DNA from: an uncultured Gammaproteobacteria bacterium | Lineage (GTDB): Bacteria; Pseudomonadota; Gammaproteobacteria; PS1; Pseudothioglobaceae | Assembly: GCA_937896195.1 (NCBI GenBank) | Contig: CALBNC010000115.1 | Location: forward strand, 1-45,691 | Direction: 5' to 3' | DNA: 45,691 bases | Shown: piece by piece, positions 9,970-21,067 of the stretch | How the letters are laid out: every line of letters starts with the position of its first letter | How positions within the stretch are numbered: position 1 is the stretch's first letter | Made by a program: the position numbers and the translations under genes | Notes under the pieces: model-generated | Seen by the model: only the letters and a program-made list of their open reading frames with translations | What the model was told of the DNA's origin: nothing | The model's database searches: none

Positions 9970-11687
9970 CTTTTAAATTGGTGATTATAGAGCGAGGCAT
10001 ATTCACCTTTTTGATCTAGTAATTCTTGATGAGAGCCCTGCTCAATAATATTACCTTGATGCAAAACAACAATTCTGTCGGCCTTTTGAATAGTGCTTAG
10101 TCTGTGCGCTATGATAATAGTAGTTCGATCTTTTTGCATTTCATCAATAGCTTCTTGGACTTGTTTTTCAGTGGCAGAGTCTAGTGCTGAAGTTGCCTCA
10201 TCTAAGATTAAAATAGGACTATCTTTAGCGATTGCTCTAGCGATGGCCAAACGTTGGCGTTGACCTCCAGAAAGCTTAGTACCATCTTCACCAATTTCAG
10301 TATCAAAACCGTCTTCCATTTGCTCAATAAATACAGATGCATTGGAAACATCAGCAGCATGCTTAATCTTTTGTTCACTCATCACTTGGGTTTGACCCAG
10401 CGCAATATTACCTTTGACAGTGTCATTAAATAAACGTACATTTTGATCAACAAAAGAGATTTGAGAGCGTAATGAATCAATATCAAACTCTTTAATATCA
10501 ACACCATCAATGCTAATAGATCCTTGTGTTGGACTGTAAAAACGAGTAATTAATTGAATAAGGGTGGTTTTCCCACTACCAGTTGAACCAACCAAGGCAA
10601 TGGTTTCACCAGGGGTGATGTCTAAGTTTATTTTATTAAGAACAGTTTTTCCGGTTTGATAGTCAAACGAAACATCGCTAAATTTAATGCCACCTTTTGA
10701 ATTTGATAAAATTTTTGATCCTTGATTTTTCTCTTCTTGCTCATCAAGCAGTCCAAACACACTTTCACCAGCAGCCATAGCAGTTTGTAAAGGTTTGTTG
10801 ATATTAACCAAGCTTTTGGCAGGTTTGATAAGCATACCCATCGCGGTAAAGAAAGATAAGAATTCACCTGCACTCATTTGCAACGAAGTGGATGAAAAAT
10901 ACACCACACTGCCTAAAGATAGCCCGATTAAGATGTTAACAAAGCCTGTGTTAAAAGCGCCTGTCATGTCTACCTTAAAGCGCTGTTGACGGATATTTTT
11001 AATAAGGTTATTAAACTTAGTGCTTTCTTGGTTTTGCGCATGATAAATTTTAACCAAGGATGAGCCTGAAATATTTTCATCCAATAGGTGTGTCATATTG
11101 CCCATTGATTGTTGCACCTTGGTGCTGGCACTACGCATGCGATTTGATGAAAGCTTAACTGCTAAATACACCAGTGGCAGAATTATGATTAAACTCGAAC
11201 TTAGCTGCCAGTTCTTATAGAAAAGGTAGCCGATAAGAATAATCACCGTCATTGACGACTTAATAAAATCAAGCCAAATTGTGGAGGCTGCCGCTGCAAT
11301 TTGCTCGACATCAAAGGTCAGCTTTGATAAGGTTTTTCCAGTGGGGTGTTGATCAAAATAAGCGTTGGGTAGTTTGAGCAGTTTGGAAAACATAGCCTCC
11401 CTTAAATCCATAATCACTTTATTAGATACCCAAGAGCTGGCCGCTGTTGAGGTGAGGGCAAAAATAGAGCTTAAGACAATCACCCCAAATAGTGCCGATG
11501 CATAGAAAAAGGCCGAACTTTCGCTGCGTTCACTGGCAAATAATTCATCAACAATTTGTCCAGTAATCTCTGGAATAGCGCTTTCTAAAGCGGTTGCCAG
11601 CATCATCATCACCGAGGTAAAGATGAGTTTGCCAATGTGTTGCTTTAAGTAGAAAAATAGGCGGGAGACGAATTGTTTGTAATGCAT
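9966..11687 (-). CDS. msbA: ABC transporter with fused ATPase and permease (MsbA-like lipid A exporter)
   Basis: TM domain plus Walker A GSTGSGKTT, signature LSGGQRQRLAIARA, Walker B ILILDEATSALD. Confidence 0.75.
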   Translation of the reverse strand: MHYKQFVSRLFFYLKQHIGKLIFTSVMMMLATALESAIPEITGQIVDELFASERSESSAFFYASALFGVIVLSSIFALTSTAASSWVSNKVIMDLREAMFSKLLKLPNAYFDQHPTGKTLSKLTFDVEQIAAAASTIWLDFIKSSMTVIILIGYLFYKNWQLSSSLIIILPLVYLAVKLSSNRMRSASTKVQQSMGNMTHLLDENISGSSLVKIYHAQNQESTKFNNLIKNIRQQRFKVDMTGAFNTGFVNILIGLSLGSVVYFSSTSLQMSAGEFLSFFTAMGMLIKPAKSLVNINKPLQTAMAAGESVFGLLDEQEEKNQGSKILSNSKGGIKFSDVSFDYQTGKTVLNKINLDITPGETIALVGSTGSGKTTLIQLITRFYSPTQGSISIDGVDIKEFDIDSLRSQISFVDQNVRLFNDTVKGNIALGQTQVMSEQKIKHAADVSNASVFIEQMEDGFDTEIGEDGTKLSGGQRQRLAIARAIAKDSPILILDEATSALDSATEKQVQEAIDEMQKDRTTIIIAHRLSTIQKADRIVVLHQGNIIEQGSHQELLDQKGEYASLYNHQFKS

Positions 11688-11696
11688 TGATAATAA

Positions 11697-13406
<1,710 letters not shown>

Positions 13407-13736
13407 ATGTTTAAAAAGGCGCTAGAGCACTGGGATGATGATTTTTCTCAGTATTTTAAGCGTGCTTTTAGCACTTTAAATCTTGACGACCTACCTCTTT
13501 CTCAGCACTGCTCTCACAGTGGCGTCATTGATAAAGATAATATTGAGATCACCATCCTATCCAAGTCAATGAATAAGCAGGTTGCTAGCTTAACAATAGG
13601 TGTATTTTTTTGTGAAATATTATCAGGTTGTGCTTGTAGCGATGACCCTTCACAAGCTATGAGTCACGAAAATGCATATGCAGAGCTGCATATGACGATC
13701 GAGCGTGCTGATGCACGTATAAAATTTTTAGATTAA
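13407..13736 (+). CDS. Hypothetical protein, His/Cys-containing
   Basis: 109 aa ORF beginning directly after the pyrG stop (TAAATG); no family recognised. Confidence 0.6.
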   Translation: MFKKALEHWDDDFSQYFKRAFSTLNLDDLPLSQHCSHSGVIDKDNIEITILSKSMNKQVASLTIGVFFCEILSGCACSDDPSQAMSHENAYAELHMTIERADARIKFLD

Positions 13737-13741
13737 GAGTT

Positions 13742-15151
13742 TTAGCGCTTTTTTCTTTTCTTAATAAACTGCATTAAGCGACGTCTTTTAGTTAGCTGCC
13801 GTGCGTTTAATTCATTCTTATTATCTTTAAAAGGATTCTCTCCACTCTTATATTCGATTCTTAAAGGTGTATTGGTTAACTTTAAGGCATTGATAAAGAA
13901 ATTCTTTAAGTAGCGGTCATACGCATTTGGAACGCTTTGAAGGTGGTTTCCATGAAAGGTAAGTGTCGGCGGAAAGACATCTGTTTGATTAACGTATTTA
14001 ATTTTTAAACGTCTGCCTTTAACAGGCGGTGGCTGATGGCCATGATTAGCCGCTTCCAGAATTTTGTTCAAGGTTGAAGTTGAATGCTTAGTACCGGCAT
14101 TTGTATACGCTCTAACAATAGGTGCGAAGAGCTTTCCAACACCTGATCCATGAAGGGCAGAAATATAATGCACACTGGCATAATTAACAAATGAAAGTTT
14201 AACGTTTAATTTCCGTTTAACTTCTAATTTTTGATACTCATCTAAGCCATCCCATTTATTCAGCACAATAAGCAATGCTCGGCCTTTATCAGCAATCATA
14301 CCCAGTAGAGTTGCATCTTGTTCTGTGACACCTTCACGAGCATCTAATACCAAAATAACCACATGCGATCGATCCAATGCGTCAATAGCTTTAATAATTG
14401 AGAAGATTTCTATTTTTTCATGAGTAGAGCTCTTACGTCTAATACCAGCAGTATCAATTAAGGTGTATTTTTGATCTTCACGCTCAAATGGAATATAAAT
14501 ACTATCACGCGTAGTGCCAGGCATATCAACTGCCATTACTCTTTCTTCACCTAAAATTCGGTTGATAAGCGTTGATTTTCCAACATTAGGCCTACCAAGT
14601 ACTGCAACAGCAATACCATCAACTTCCACTTCCTCTTCTTCGAATTGCGGCTGAGGCAGTAGGGGTAAGGTGTACTCAATTAATTCAGCAATACCTTGGC
14701 CGTGCTCTGCTGAAATCAGCCTAGGTGTACCAAGGCCTAATTCATAAAATTCAGCTGCTTTGACTTCATCCAAACCTTCAGATTTATTACAGACAAGAAT
14801 TATTTCTTTTTTGAGTCGTCGTAAGCGTGAAGCAATTTCTAGGTCTAAGCCAATAACACCATCACGACTGCTAACAATAAAGTAAATAACATCAGATTCT
14901 TCAAGTGCATTTAACACCTGACCTTCGATACCACTATCAATGATATTATCTTTGTTAGTTAAGCCACCAGTATCAATAATGGTGGCAAATGTTTCACTAT
15001 CATCATCTAGCAAAACTTCTGCATATTGGCGATCACGTGTTAAACCCTCAAAGTCAGATACTAGTGCCTGACGAGAGTGACTTAAGCGATTAAATAAGGT
15101 TGACTTGCCGACATTTGGGCGTCCAACAAGAGAAATAGTAGGTAGGCCCAT
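13742..15151 (-). CDS. der: GTPase Der (EngA)
   Basis: Two G domains (GRPNVGKSTLFNRL and GRPNVGKSTLINRI) and KH-like C-terminus. Confidence 0.97.
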   Translation of the reverse strand: MGLPTISLVGRPNVGKSTLFNRLSHSRQALVSDFEGLTRDRQYAEVLLDDDSETFATIIDTGGLTNKDNIIDSGIEGQVLNALEESDVIYFIVSSRDGVIGLDLEIASRLRRLKKEIILVCNKSEGLDEVKAAEFYELGLGTPRLISAEHGQGIAELIEYTLPLLPQPQFEEEEVEVDGIAVAVLGRPNVGKSTLINRILGEERVMAVDMPGTTRDSIYIPFEREDQKYTLIDTAGIRRKSSTHEKIEIFSIIKAIDALDRSHVVILVLDAREGVTEQDATLLGMIADKGRALLIVLNKWDGLDEYQKLEVKRKLNVKLSFVNYASVHYISALHGSGVGKLFAPIVRAYTNAGTKHSTSTLNKILEAANHGHQPPPVKGRRLKIKYVNQTDVFPPTLTFHGNHLQSVPNAYDRYLKNFFINALKLTNTPLRIEYKSGENPFKDNKNELNARQLTKRRRLMQFIKKRKKR

Positions 15152-15164
15152 GGTATTTTTATAA

Positions 15165-15779
15165 TTAGTTAAGGTCGGCTAGTTTAATGTTAATTAAACT
15201 TTGTAATTCTGAGTCTCTAGAAATTTGACTCAAGGCAAGTTTGTATTGCTCTTTAGCTTTATCAATTTGATTATCAGCAACATAAATATCACCTTTTAAT
15301 TGACTATATAAGCCATTAAACTCACCGGGTAATTTACTATCAAGCGTATTAATCGCCTCTTTAAACTTACCCATCTCAAGTTGAATGCTAGCCATTCTCA
15401 TATTGGCGACGATAGCAATTAAATCATTATCAGCACTTACTAGAGTTGATAAATGTTGTAAAGCTGATTCATAGTCTTGTTTTTTAACAGCATTTTTTGC
15501 TAGCATCAAACCAGCTTGTTGCGTGTATCCACTGTCAGAATGACTAGTACTTAGTGCTTCAAAAGCAGCCACACTGTCTGATGAGGCAGTGTTTAAGTAC
15601 AAAGATCTTGCTTGTATAGACTGTTGATTTTGGTATACTTTGTAAGCATCTAGCCCCCAAATACCACCCAATCCAAGCGAGATACCGACAACAATTTGAA
15701 GAGCATTTTCTTTAATCCATTTTTTGATTTGTTGAGCTTGCTCGTCTTCAGTTTTACCTACTTCAATAAAATTTTTCAT
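15165..15779 (-). CDS. yfgM: YfgM-like tetratricopeptide ancillary protein
   Basis: N-terminal EQAQQIKKWIKENALQIVVGISLGLGGIWG TM segment; position between hisS and der. Confidence 0.8.
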   Translation of the reverse strand: MKNFIEVGKTEDEQAQQIKKWIKENALQIVVGISLGLGGIWGLDAYKVYQNQQSIQARSLYLNTASSDSVAAFEALSTSHSDSGYTQQAGLMLAKNAVKKQDYESALQHLSTLVSADNDLIAIVANMRMASIQLEMGKFKEAINTLDSKLPGEFNGLYSQLKGDIYVADNQIDKAKEQYKLALSQISRDSELQSLINIKLADLN

Positions 15780-17044
15780 GTGTAATCCTTAAAATACTTA
15801 ATCGCCTTATCCAGGCTTAGGGTTTGTTGCGGCTCTTGAGATTTTAATGGTTTAATGCTAACTTGACCATTGCTTAACTCCTCTTCACCTAATATTAGTG
15901 CAAAGTCAGCACCGGCTTTATCTGCTTTTTTAAATTGACTCTTGAGACTACCCAAAGAGATATCATTATAGATAATTACTTCTGCAATAGCATCATGAAG
16001 TAAGCTGGCTATTTGCATAGACTTCAGTTGTGCATCGTCACTTGGCGTTATGATGTAAATAGAAATCTGCTTTGTTTTAATAGCTATTACTTGCTCTTCC
16101 ATTAATAAAATAAGGCGCTCTAAGCCAATAGCAAGTCCAACAGCTGTTGTTGGTTTGCCACCCATTTTTTCAACCAAACCATCGTAGCGTCCACCAGCAC
16201 ATATTGTCCCTTGTGCACCAAGATCTTGTGTTGTCCATTCAAAAACTGTACGATTGTAATAATCAAGGCCTCTGACTAGACGAGTATTAATGACAAAATC
16301 AATATCTAAGGCATTTAAATAGGTTTTAAATTTCTCAAAATGTTTTTCAGATTCATCATCTAGGTGCTCCATAAGCTTAGGTGCACCATTAATTAAAGAC
16401 TGCATATCTTTATTTTTGCTATCAAGAATTCTTAATGGATTGGTTTCAAGACGCCTAAGGCTGTCTTCGTCTAGCAGATTTTTGTGCGCAGAAAAATACG
16501 TCACTAGAATATCTCTAAAGCTTTTTCTTGCCTCACTAGAGCCTAGAGTGTTGATTTCAAGAGTGACATTTGTCAAACCTAATTTTTGCCACAGACTATG
16601 TGTCATCATCATTAGCTCAGCATCTACTTTAGCATCTGATGCACCAAATACCTCAAGACCAGCTTGATGAAACTGGCGGTAACGTCCTTTTTGCGGACGC
16701 TCATGTCTAAACATAGCACCTTGATAAAAAACTTTCTGAATGCCTTCGCGAGGTAGGTTGTGTTCAATCATCATACGCACACAACCAGCAGTACCTTCTG
16801 GGCGTAAGCTTAAAGAGTCGCCATTAGCTTCATTCCAAGAGTACATTTCTTTTTCAACAATGTCAGTTGCTTGGCCAATCGCACGACAAAAAGTGTCAGT
16901 TTTTTCAACCACAGGGGTGCGAATATTCTTATAACCATAAGAGATAAATAAATCAGCAATCGTACGCTCTACAAACGTCCAAAGATCAGAGTCTTCGGGT
17001 AGTAGGTCGTTCATGCCACGGATGGCCTGGATTTTTTTGCTCAT
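15776..17044 (-). CDS. hisS: Histidyl-tRNA synthetase
   Basis: IQAIRGMNDLLPEDS, RPEGTAGCVR, GRYDGLVEKMGG motifs. Confidence 0.97.
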   Translation of the reverse strand: MSKKIQAIRGMNDLLPEDSDLWTFVERTIADLFISYGYKNIRTPVVEKTDTFCRAIGQATDIVEKEMYSWNEANGDSLSLRPEGTAGCVRMMIEHNLPREGIQKVFYQGAMFRHERPQKGRYRQFHQAGLEVFGASDAKVDAELMMMTHSLWQKLGLTNVTLEINTLGSSEARKSFRDILVTYFSAHKNLLDEDSLRRLETNPLRILDSKNKDMQSLINGAPKLMEHLDDESEKHFEKFKTYLNALDIDFVINTRLVRGLDYYNRTVFEWTTQDLGAQGTICAGGRYDGLVEKMGGKPTTAVGLAIGLERLILLMEEQVIAIKTKQISIYIITPSDDAQLKSMQIASLLHDAIAEVIIYNDISLGSLKSQFKKADKAGADFALILGEEELSNGQVSIKPLKSQEPQQTLSLDKAIKYFKDYT

Positions 17045-17106
17045 TTGATTATTTGAGATAAGATTAAGAGGTTATTTTACCGACAATTACTTGTACCCAC
17101 TCTGTA

Positions 17107-17994
17107 TTAAGTGTCACTTGGTTTGTAATAAATTGAGATCGCAAAAAATACCAAAATAGCAAAAAATAATCGAATGCCAATTAGTAGAAAAATATCAGCT
17201 CCAAAAAATACAAATAGTAAAGTATCTTCAATAATAGCATGCGCTATCATTAAAAAATAACAAACAGAGACAACTTGCTTTTTGCTCATATATTGAGCTT
17301 CTTTCAGTAGTACACCAGCACCATATGTAATACCAATCAATAGACCAGTTATCATTGCCATGATAGTACTAAGATGATGATCAAATTTTTGTAAAAACTT
17401 GAAACCTTTGATTAAAGTCACGATAAAAATAACCAAACTCACCAAGATAATGATTTCAATCGTTAATAAAATAGCTTCGCTACTTTTTTGCAATAAAAAT
17501 TCGGTGAAGTTACTAGGCGATGTTTGAGTAGTTTGATATAAGGCATTTGCAACATGATCTGGATTACTAAACAAAAACTCTGTTGGAATGATTAGTAGAG
17601 GCATTAGTACAACGAAAGCCATAATCACTCTAAAACTAACAGAGTGAATCCAATTAATGCCTAGTTTTTTCATAATGGCTGATTCGACTGGAATAGAGTG
17701 CAGTACACCTAAAAATAAACCCAGTATTGTCCAATCATAAACACTCAATCCTAAAGGAGCAGCAAAAGCAATGGCAGCATACAAATTTAGAAAAACACCT
17801 GATGCCAATGCCAGTGCCGCTTCTGGTGGTAAATTAAGCAAGCTGGTTAAAGGTTCAAAAACTTGAGCAATAATCGGCATCCAGTCAAAATATATTAACA
17901 ATTCAGCTAACAAAAAATAAGGAATAACCGTAGATACAATAATTTTAGCAGTAGATAGAGAGCTACTTAAAAAGGCTTTAGTGTCAAAATTCAT
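17107..17994 (-). CDS. Nucleoside-recognition (Gate) domain membrane protein
   Basis: 295 aa polytopic membrane protein; GVLHSIPVESAIM and ATGVFLNLYAA-like Gate-domain context. Confidence 0.55.
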   Translation of the reverse strand: MNFDTKAFLSSSLSTAKIIVSTVIPYFLLAELLIYFDWMPIIAQVFEPLTSLLNLPPEAALALASGVFLNLYAAIAFAAPLGLSVYDWTILGLFLGVLHSIPVESAIMKKLGINWIHSVSFRVIMAFVVLMPLLIIPTEFLFSNPDHVANALYQTTQTSPSNFTEFLLQKSSEAILLTIEIIILVSLVIFIVTLIKGFKFLQKFDHHLSTIMAMITGLLIGITYGAGVLLKEAQYMSKKQVVSVCYFLMIAHAIIEDTLLFVFFGADIFLLIGIRLFFAILVFFAISIYYKPSDT

Positions 17995-18893
17995 AGATTG
18001 CTAATGCCATTAGGGACGTGCCCAGTAGGAACGTATTGAGAGGCAGATTTGCAGTGTGAGTGTTGATCGTCAAAGAAAATATCTGCACTAAATTCTTTTA
18101 AGAAGACACCCTTATCCAGTCCGCCTAGAAAAAAAGATTCATCAATACGAATGCCCCATTCACGCATAGTGTGAATAACACGCTTATGTGAAGGTGCAGA
18201 GCGCGCAGTAACTAGCGCCGTACGAATAGGGTTATTTTCAACAGGAAAAGCCGATTGAATTTTGTGTAATGACTTTAAAAAACATTTAAAAGGGCCAGCC
18301 TTTAACTCAATATTGGCGGATTTTCTTTCATTCTCTTCAAAGGCGTCAATGCCTCTTTCCTGAAATATCTTTTCAGATTCATCAGAAAAAATAACTGCAT
18401 CACCATCAAAAGCAATTCTAAGTTGGGTTTCATGAGAATCTTTAGAGCTTGATCCAACAATAGAGGCAGCTGCAAAACCAGATTCTAATGCCTTTTGCAC
18501 ATCTTGATAGTTGCTCGATAAAAATAGATCAGCTTCAAAAGCACCCACTAAGTTGTGAGTACTTTCCCCACGTGTAAAAGCTGCACGAGAAATATTTAAG
18601 CCATAATGCTCAATAGAATTAAAAATACGCAATCCCGTGTCTGCGCTATTTCTAGAAAGCAAGATCACATCAATTGGATTTTTCTTAGTATTAAGGGAGA
18701 GTAATTTTTTTACCAAAGAAAACCCTACGCCACGAGGCAAAATAACTTCTTCGTTCTCTTCTTGGTGCTTGGCATAAGCTTCAACACCTTGCTGTTTGAA
18801 AATTTGGTGTGATTCGTCTAAATCAAATAATGCCCTAGAAGAAATAGCAACCACTAATTTTCCTTTTGCTTTTGGATCTACAGCGTCTGCCAT
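17991..18893 (-). CDS. 5'-nucleotidase (NT5C-like family)
   Basis: LVVAISSRALFDLDES, AFDGDAVIFSDESE, LVTARSAPSHKRVIHTMREWG; start corrected from 18980 to MADAVDPK (overlaps yqiB by 16 nt). Confidence 0.75.
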   Translation of the reverse strand: MADAVDPKAKGKLVVAISSRALFDLDESHQIFKQQGVEAYAKHQEENEEVILPRGVGFSLVKKLLSLNTKKNPIDVILLSRNSADTGLRIFNSIEHYGLNISRAAFTRGESTHNLVGAFEADLFLSSNYQDVQKALESGFAAASIVGSSSKDSHETQLRIAFDGDAVIFSDESEKIFQERGIDAFEENERKSANIELKAGPFKCFLKSLHKIQSAFPVENNPIRTALVTARSAPSHKRVIHTMREWGIRIDESFFLGGLDKGVFLKEFSADIFFDDQHSHCKSASQYVPTGHVPNGISNL

Positions 18894-19333
18894 GATACTC
18901 CCTGGTATTTGTCTAGACAATAGTCTAGCCATCTTTCGATGAATAGATTCAATTCCCATTGTATATCCATATCGCCACATTGGGCTAAATATGGATGGTC
19001 ATTGTTTAAAACGGTTTCATTGCAAACTGAAAGCACCTCAACAAGCTGCGCATCAAAATATACTTTAAATTTAATATCTGGCTTTTGAACGTCGCCACTA
19101 AGAATGTGTGTCAAAGTAAAAATACCAGTATAGGTAAAGCGCTCTTCCACAATCAAGTAAAGGTCTGGATACTTAGAATGTTGAATAATGCTATTGTGAG
19201 CCGTTTGTTTAATAAGCGGAATAAGTTTTGTTAGTTTTTGATAATTCAGTTCAAATAATTGCGATACGTCACTGTAAGTCTTTGATTGACGCAAGTTATA
19301 TAAATCATTTAAATATTGAGATTCTAAATCCAT
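18878..19333 (-). CDS. yqiB: DUF1249 protein YqiB
   Basis: KLIPLI...FTYTGIFTLTH...ARLVEVLSVCNE-like pattern; adjacency to cpdA as in enterobacteria. Confidence 0.75.
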   Translation of the reverse strand: MDLESQYLNDLYNLRQSKTYSDVSQLFELNYQKLTKLIPLIKQTAHNSIIQHSKYPDLYLIVEERFTYTGIFTLTHILSGDVQKPDIKFKVYFDAQLVEVLSVCNETVLNNDHPYLAQCGDMDIQWELNLFIERWLDYCLDKYQGVSWQTL

Positions 19334-20052
19334 TGTGTTTTTAAATTAATTGTTCCATTTTTATTTAGCTCAAACTCATTAAAGCCAATTCTTGTTTCTT
19401 GGTTAAATTGTAAGGCGGTAGACGGACATGAGATGATTTTTTTTCCAAGTCGAGAAAATTCACTTGCTTCATGTGCATGGCCAAATACAATGCTACGTAT
19501 TTTAGAGTGTTTGTCTAATACTTTAAATAAATCTTGAGGATTTTCAAGTGATAATTCGTCATCCCAGCTGCTATTCATTGGCACAATAGGGTGGTGTAAA
19601 ATCACCATCACATGATCTGCATTAGAATTTAAACAAGCATTGTCAAGCTCTAATAAGGCAGCTTCACTCACTAAGCCACTAGTTTTTCCCGCTTGTACAG
19701 AGTTAATATGAATAATTTCCCAATTATCTAATCTAAAAGTTTTAAATAAGTGTTCTTTAAAAACTTGCCCTAGATTTTCTGCATCATCATGATTGCCTTC
19801 AATAACAAAAATTGGCTGCTTAATAGGTGAAAGCATCTTTTTCAAAATTTGATAAGAGCTCAGTGTGCCATGATGAGTTAAGTCACCACTGATTAATAAT
19901 GCATCAGACTTAACAGTTTGAATATACTTAATAACAGTTTGAAGGTTTTTTTGAGAATCAACCCCCATGACTAAACGCTGATCATCAATATGACAATCAC
20001 TAATTTGAATAAGTTTAGGCACGCCGGATAAAGGATACTCGTGAACTGACAC
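19324..20052 (-). CDS. cpdA: CpdA-type metallophosphoesterase
   Basis: ISDCHID, SGDLTHHG, EGNHDD, LHHP, FGHAHE motifs; start ambiguous (GTG at 20052 or GTG at 20022). Confidence 0.8.
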   Translation of the reverse strand: MSVHEYPLSGVPKLIQISDCHIDDQRLVMGVDSQKNLQTVIKYIQTVKSDALLISGDLTHHGTLSSYQILKKMLSPIKQPIFVIEGNHDDAENLGQVFKEHLFKTFRLDNWEIIHINSVQAGKTSGLVSEAALLELDNACLNSNADHVMVILHHPIVPMNSSWDDELSLENPQDLFKVLDKHSKIRSIVFGHAHEASEFSRLGKKIISCPSTALQFNQETRIGFNEFELNKNGTINLKTQWI

Positions 20053-21061
20053 CCGTTAAAAGCTCATAACTAATGGTGTCACTATAAGAGGCAACAGTTT
20101 CGACTCGAAGTTTGCTATCACCCCATAAGATAGCGATATCACCAACACTAACCTCTAAATCTCCAATATCAACACAAATAAGATCCATGGATACGCGCCC
20201 TGCCAATGTGCATAGAGTGTTGTTGATCATTACCGGCGTACCAGTTTTAGCATGACGAGGGTAGCCATCACCATAGCCAATACCAATAATAACTATACGT
20301 GAGTCTTTTTTGGCTGTCCAAGTTGCGCCATATCCAACACTCTCCCCAGCTTTAATTGTCTTCAAGCTAAGAATGGGAGCAGATAGCTTCATAGCAGGCA
20401 TTAGTTGTTCGTTAATGTTTGAAAATGGTGAAGCGCCATAAAGCATAATGCCAGGGCGTACATAGTCAAAGTGCGATTTATCTAAGCTCATGATCGCTGC
20501 TGAATTTGCCATAGAGCGAGAATAGTGCTGAATATTAAGCTTACTAAAGGTATCAAATTGTTGAGAATTTTTAATATGTGTAGGTTCATCAGCACAAGCA
20601 AAATGAGTCATGACAGATTCAATATGAATATTTGAATTATTTTTTAGCTGACTCAAAGTCTGCTCTAATTGGTCAATTGGAAGACCTAATCGATGCATAC
20701 CCGTATCAACTTTAATCCATAGATTAATGGGATCTTTACTGTTCTTGATAACTGTTAGTTGAGATAAATCATGAAAAACAAGATGACAATTTAGCTGAAT
20801 AGCTTCTTGCAAGTCAGTATCATTAAAAATTCCAGGTAATAACAAGATAGGTTTATTGGTCAGCTTTCTAAGTGAACGCACTTCACTAAGCTCGCTCACT
20901 GCAAGAATATCAGCTTGCATTAAAGGCTTTACTAAATCAAGATGATGGCCATAAGCATTAGACTTAACCATACTAATAATTTTTGAGTTAGGCGCATATG
21001 AGCGAACAACCGACAAATTGTGAGCAAGCGCTGATTGTGAAATAGCTGCTACAGCATGCAT
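20015..21061 (-). CDS. alr: Alanine racemase
   Basis: SMVKSNAYGH PLP-lysine motif, ALPxGxDxH-like KVDTGMHRLG, GYGDGYPR, SMDLICVD. Confidence 0.95.
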   Translation of the reverse strand: MHAVAAISQSALAHNLSVVRSYAPNSKIISMVKSNAYGHHLDLVKPLMQADILAVSELSEVRSLRKLTNKPILLLPGIFNDTDLQEAIQLNCHLVFHDLSQLTVIKNSKDPINLWIKVDTGMHRLGLPIDQLEQTLSQLKNNSNIHIESVMTHFACADEPTHIKNSQQFDTFSKLNIQHYSRSMANSAAIMSLDKSHFDYVRPGIMLYGASPFSNINEQLMPAMKLSAPILSLKTIKAGESVGYGATWTAKKDSRIVIIGIGYGDGYPRHAKTGTPVMINNTLCTLAGRVSMDLICVDIGDLEVSVGDIAILWGDSKLRVETVASYSDTISYELLTGVSSRVSFIRRA

Positions 21062-21067
21062 AAAAAT

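Noticed and set aside
10628-10989. Alternative-frame ORFs inside the ABC transporter gene
   Set aside because: Composition and position fit spurious ORFs in the shadow of a strongly supported CDS.
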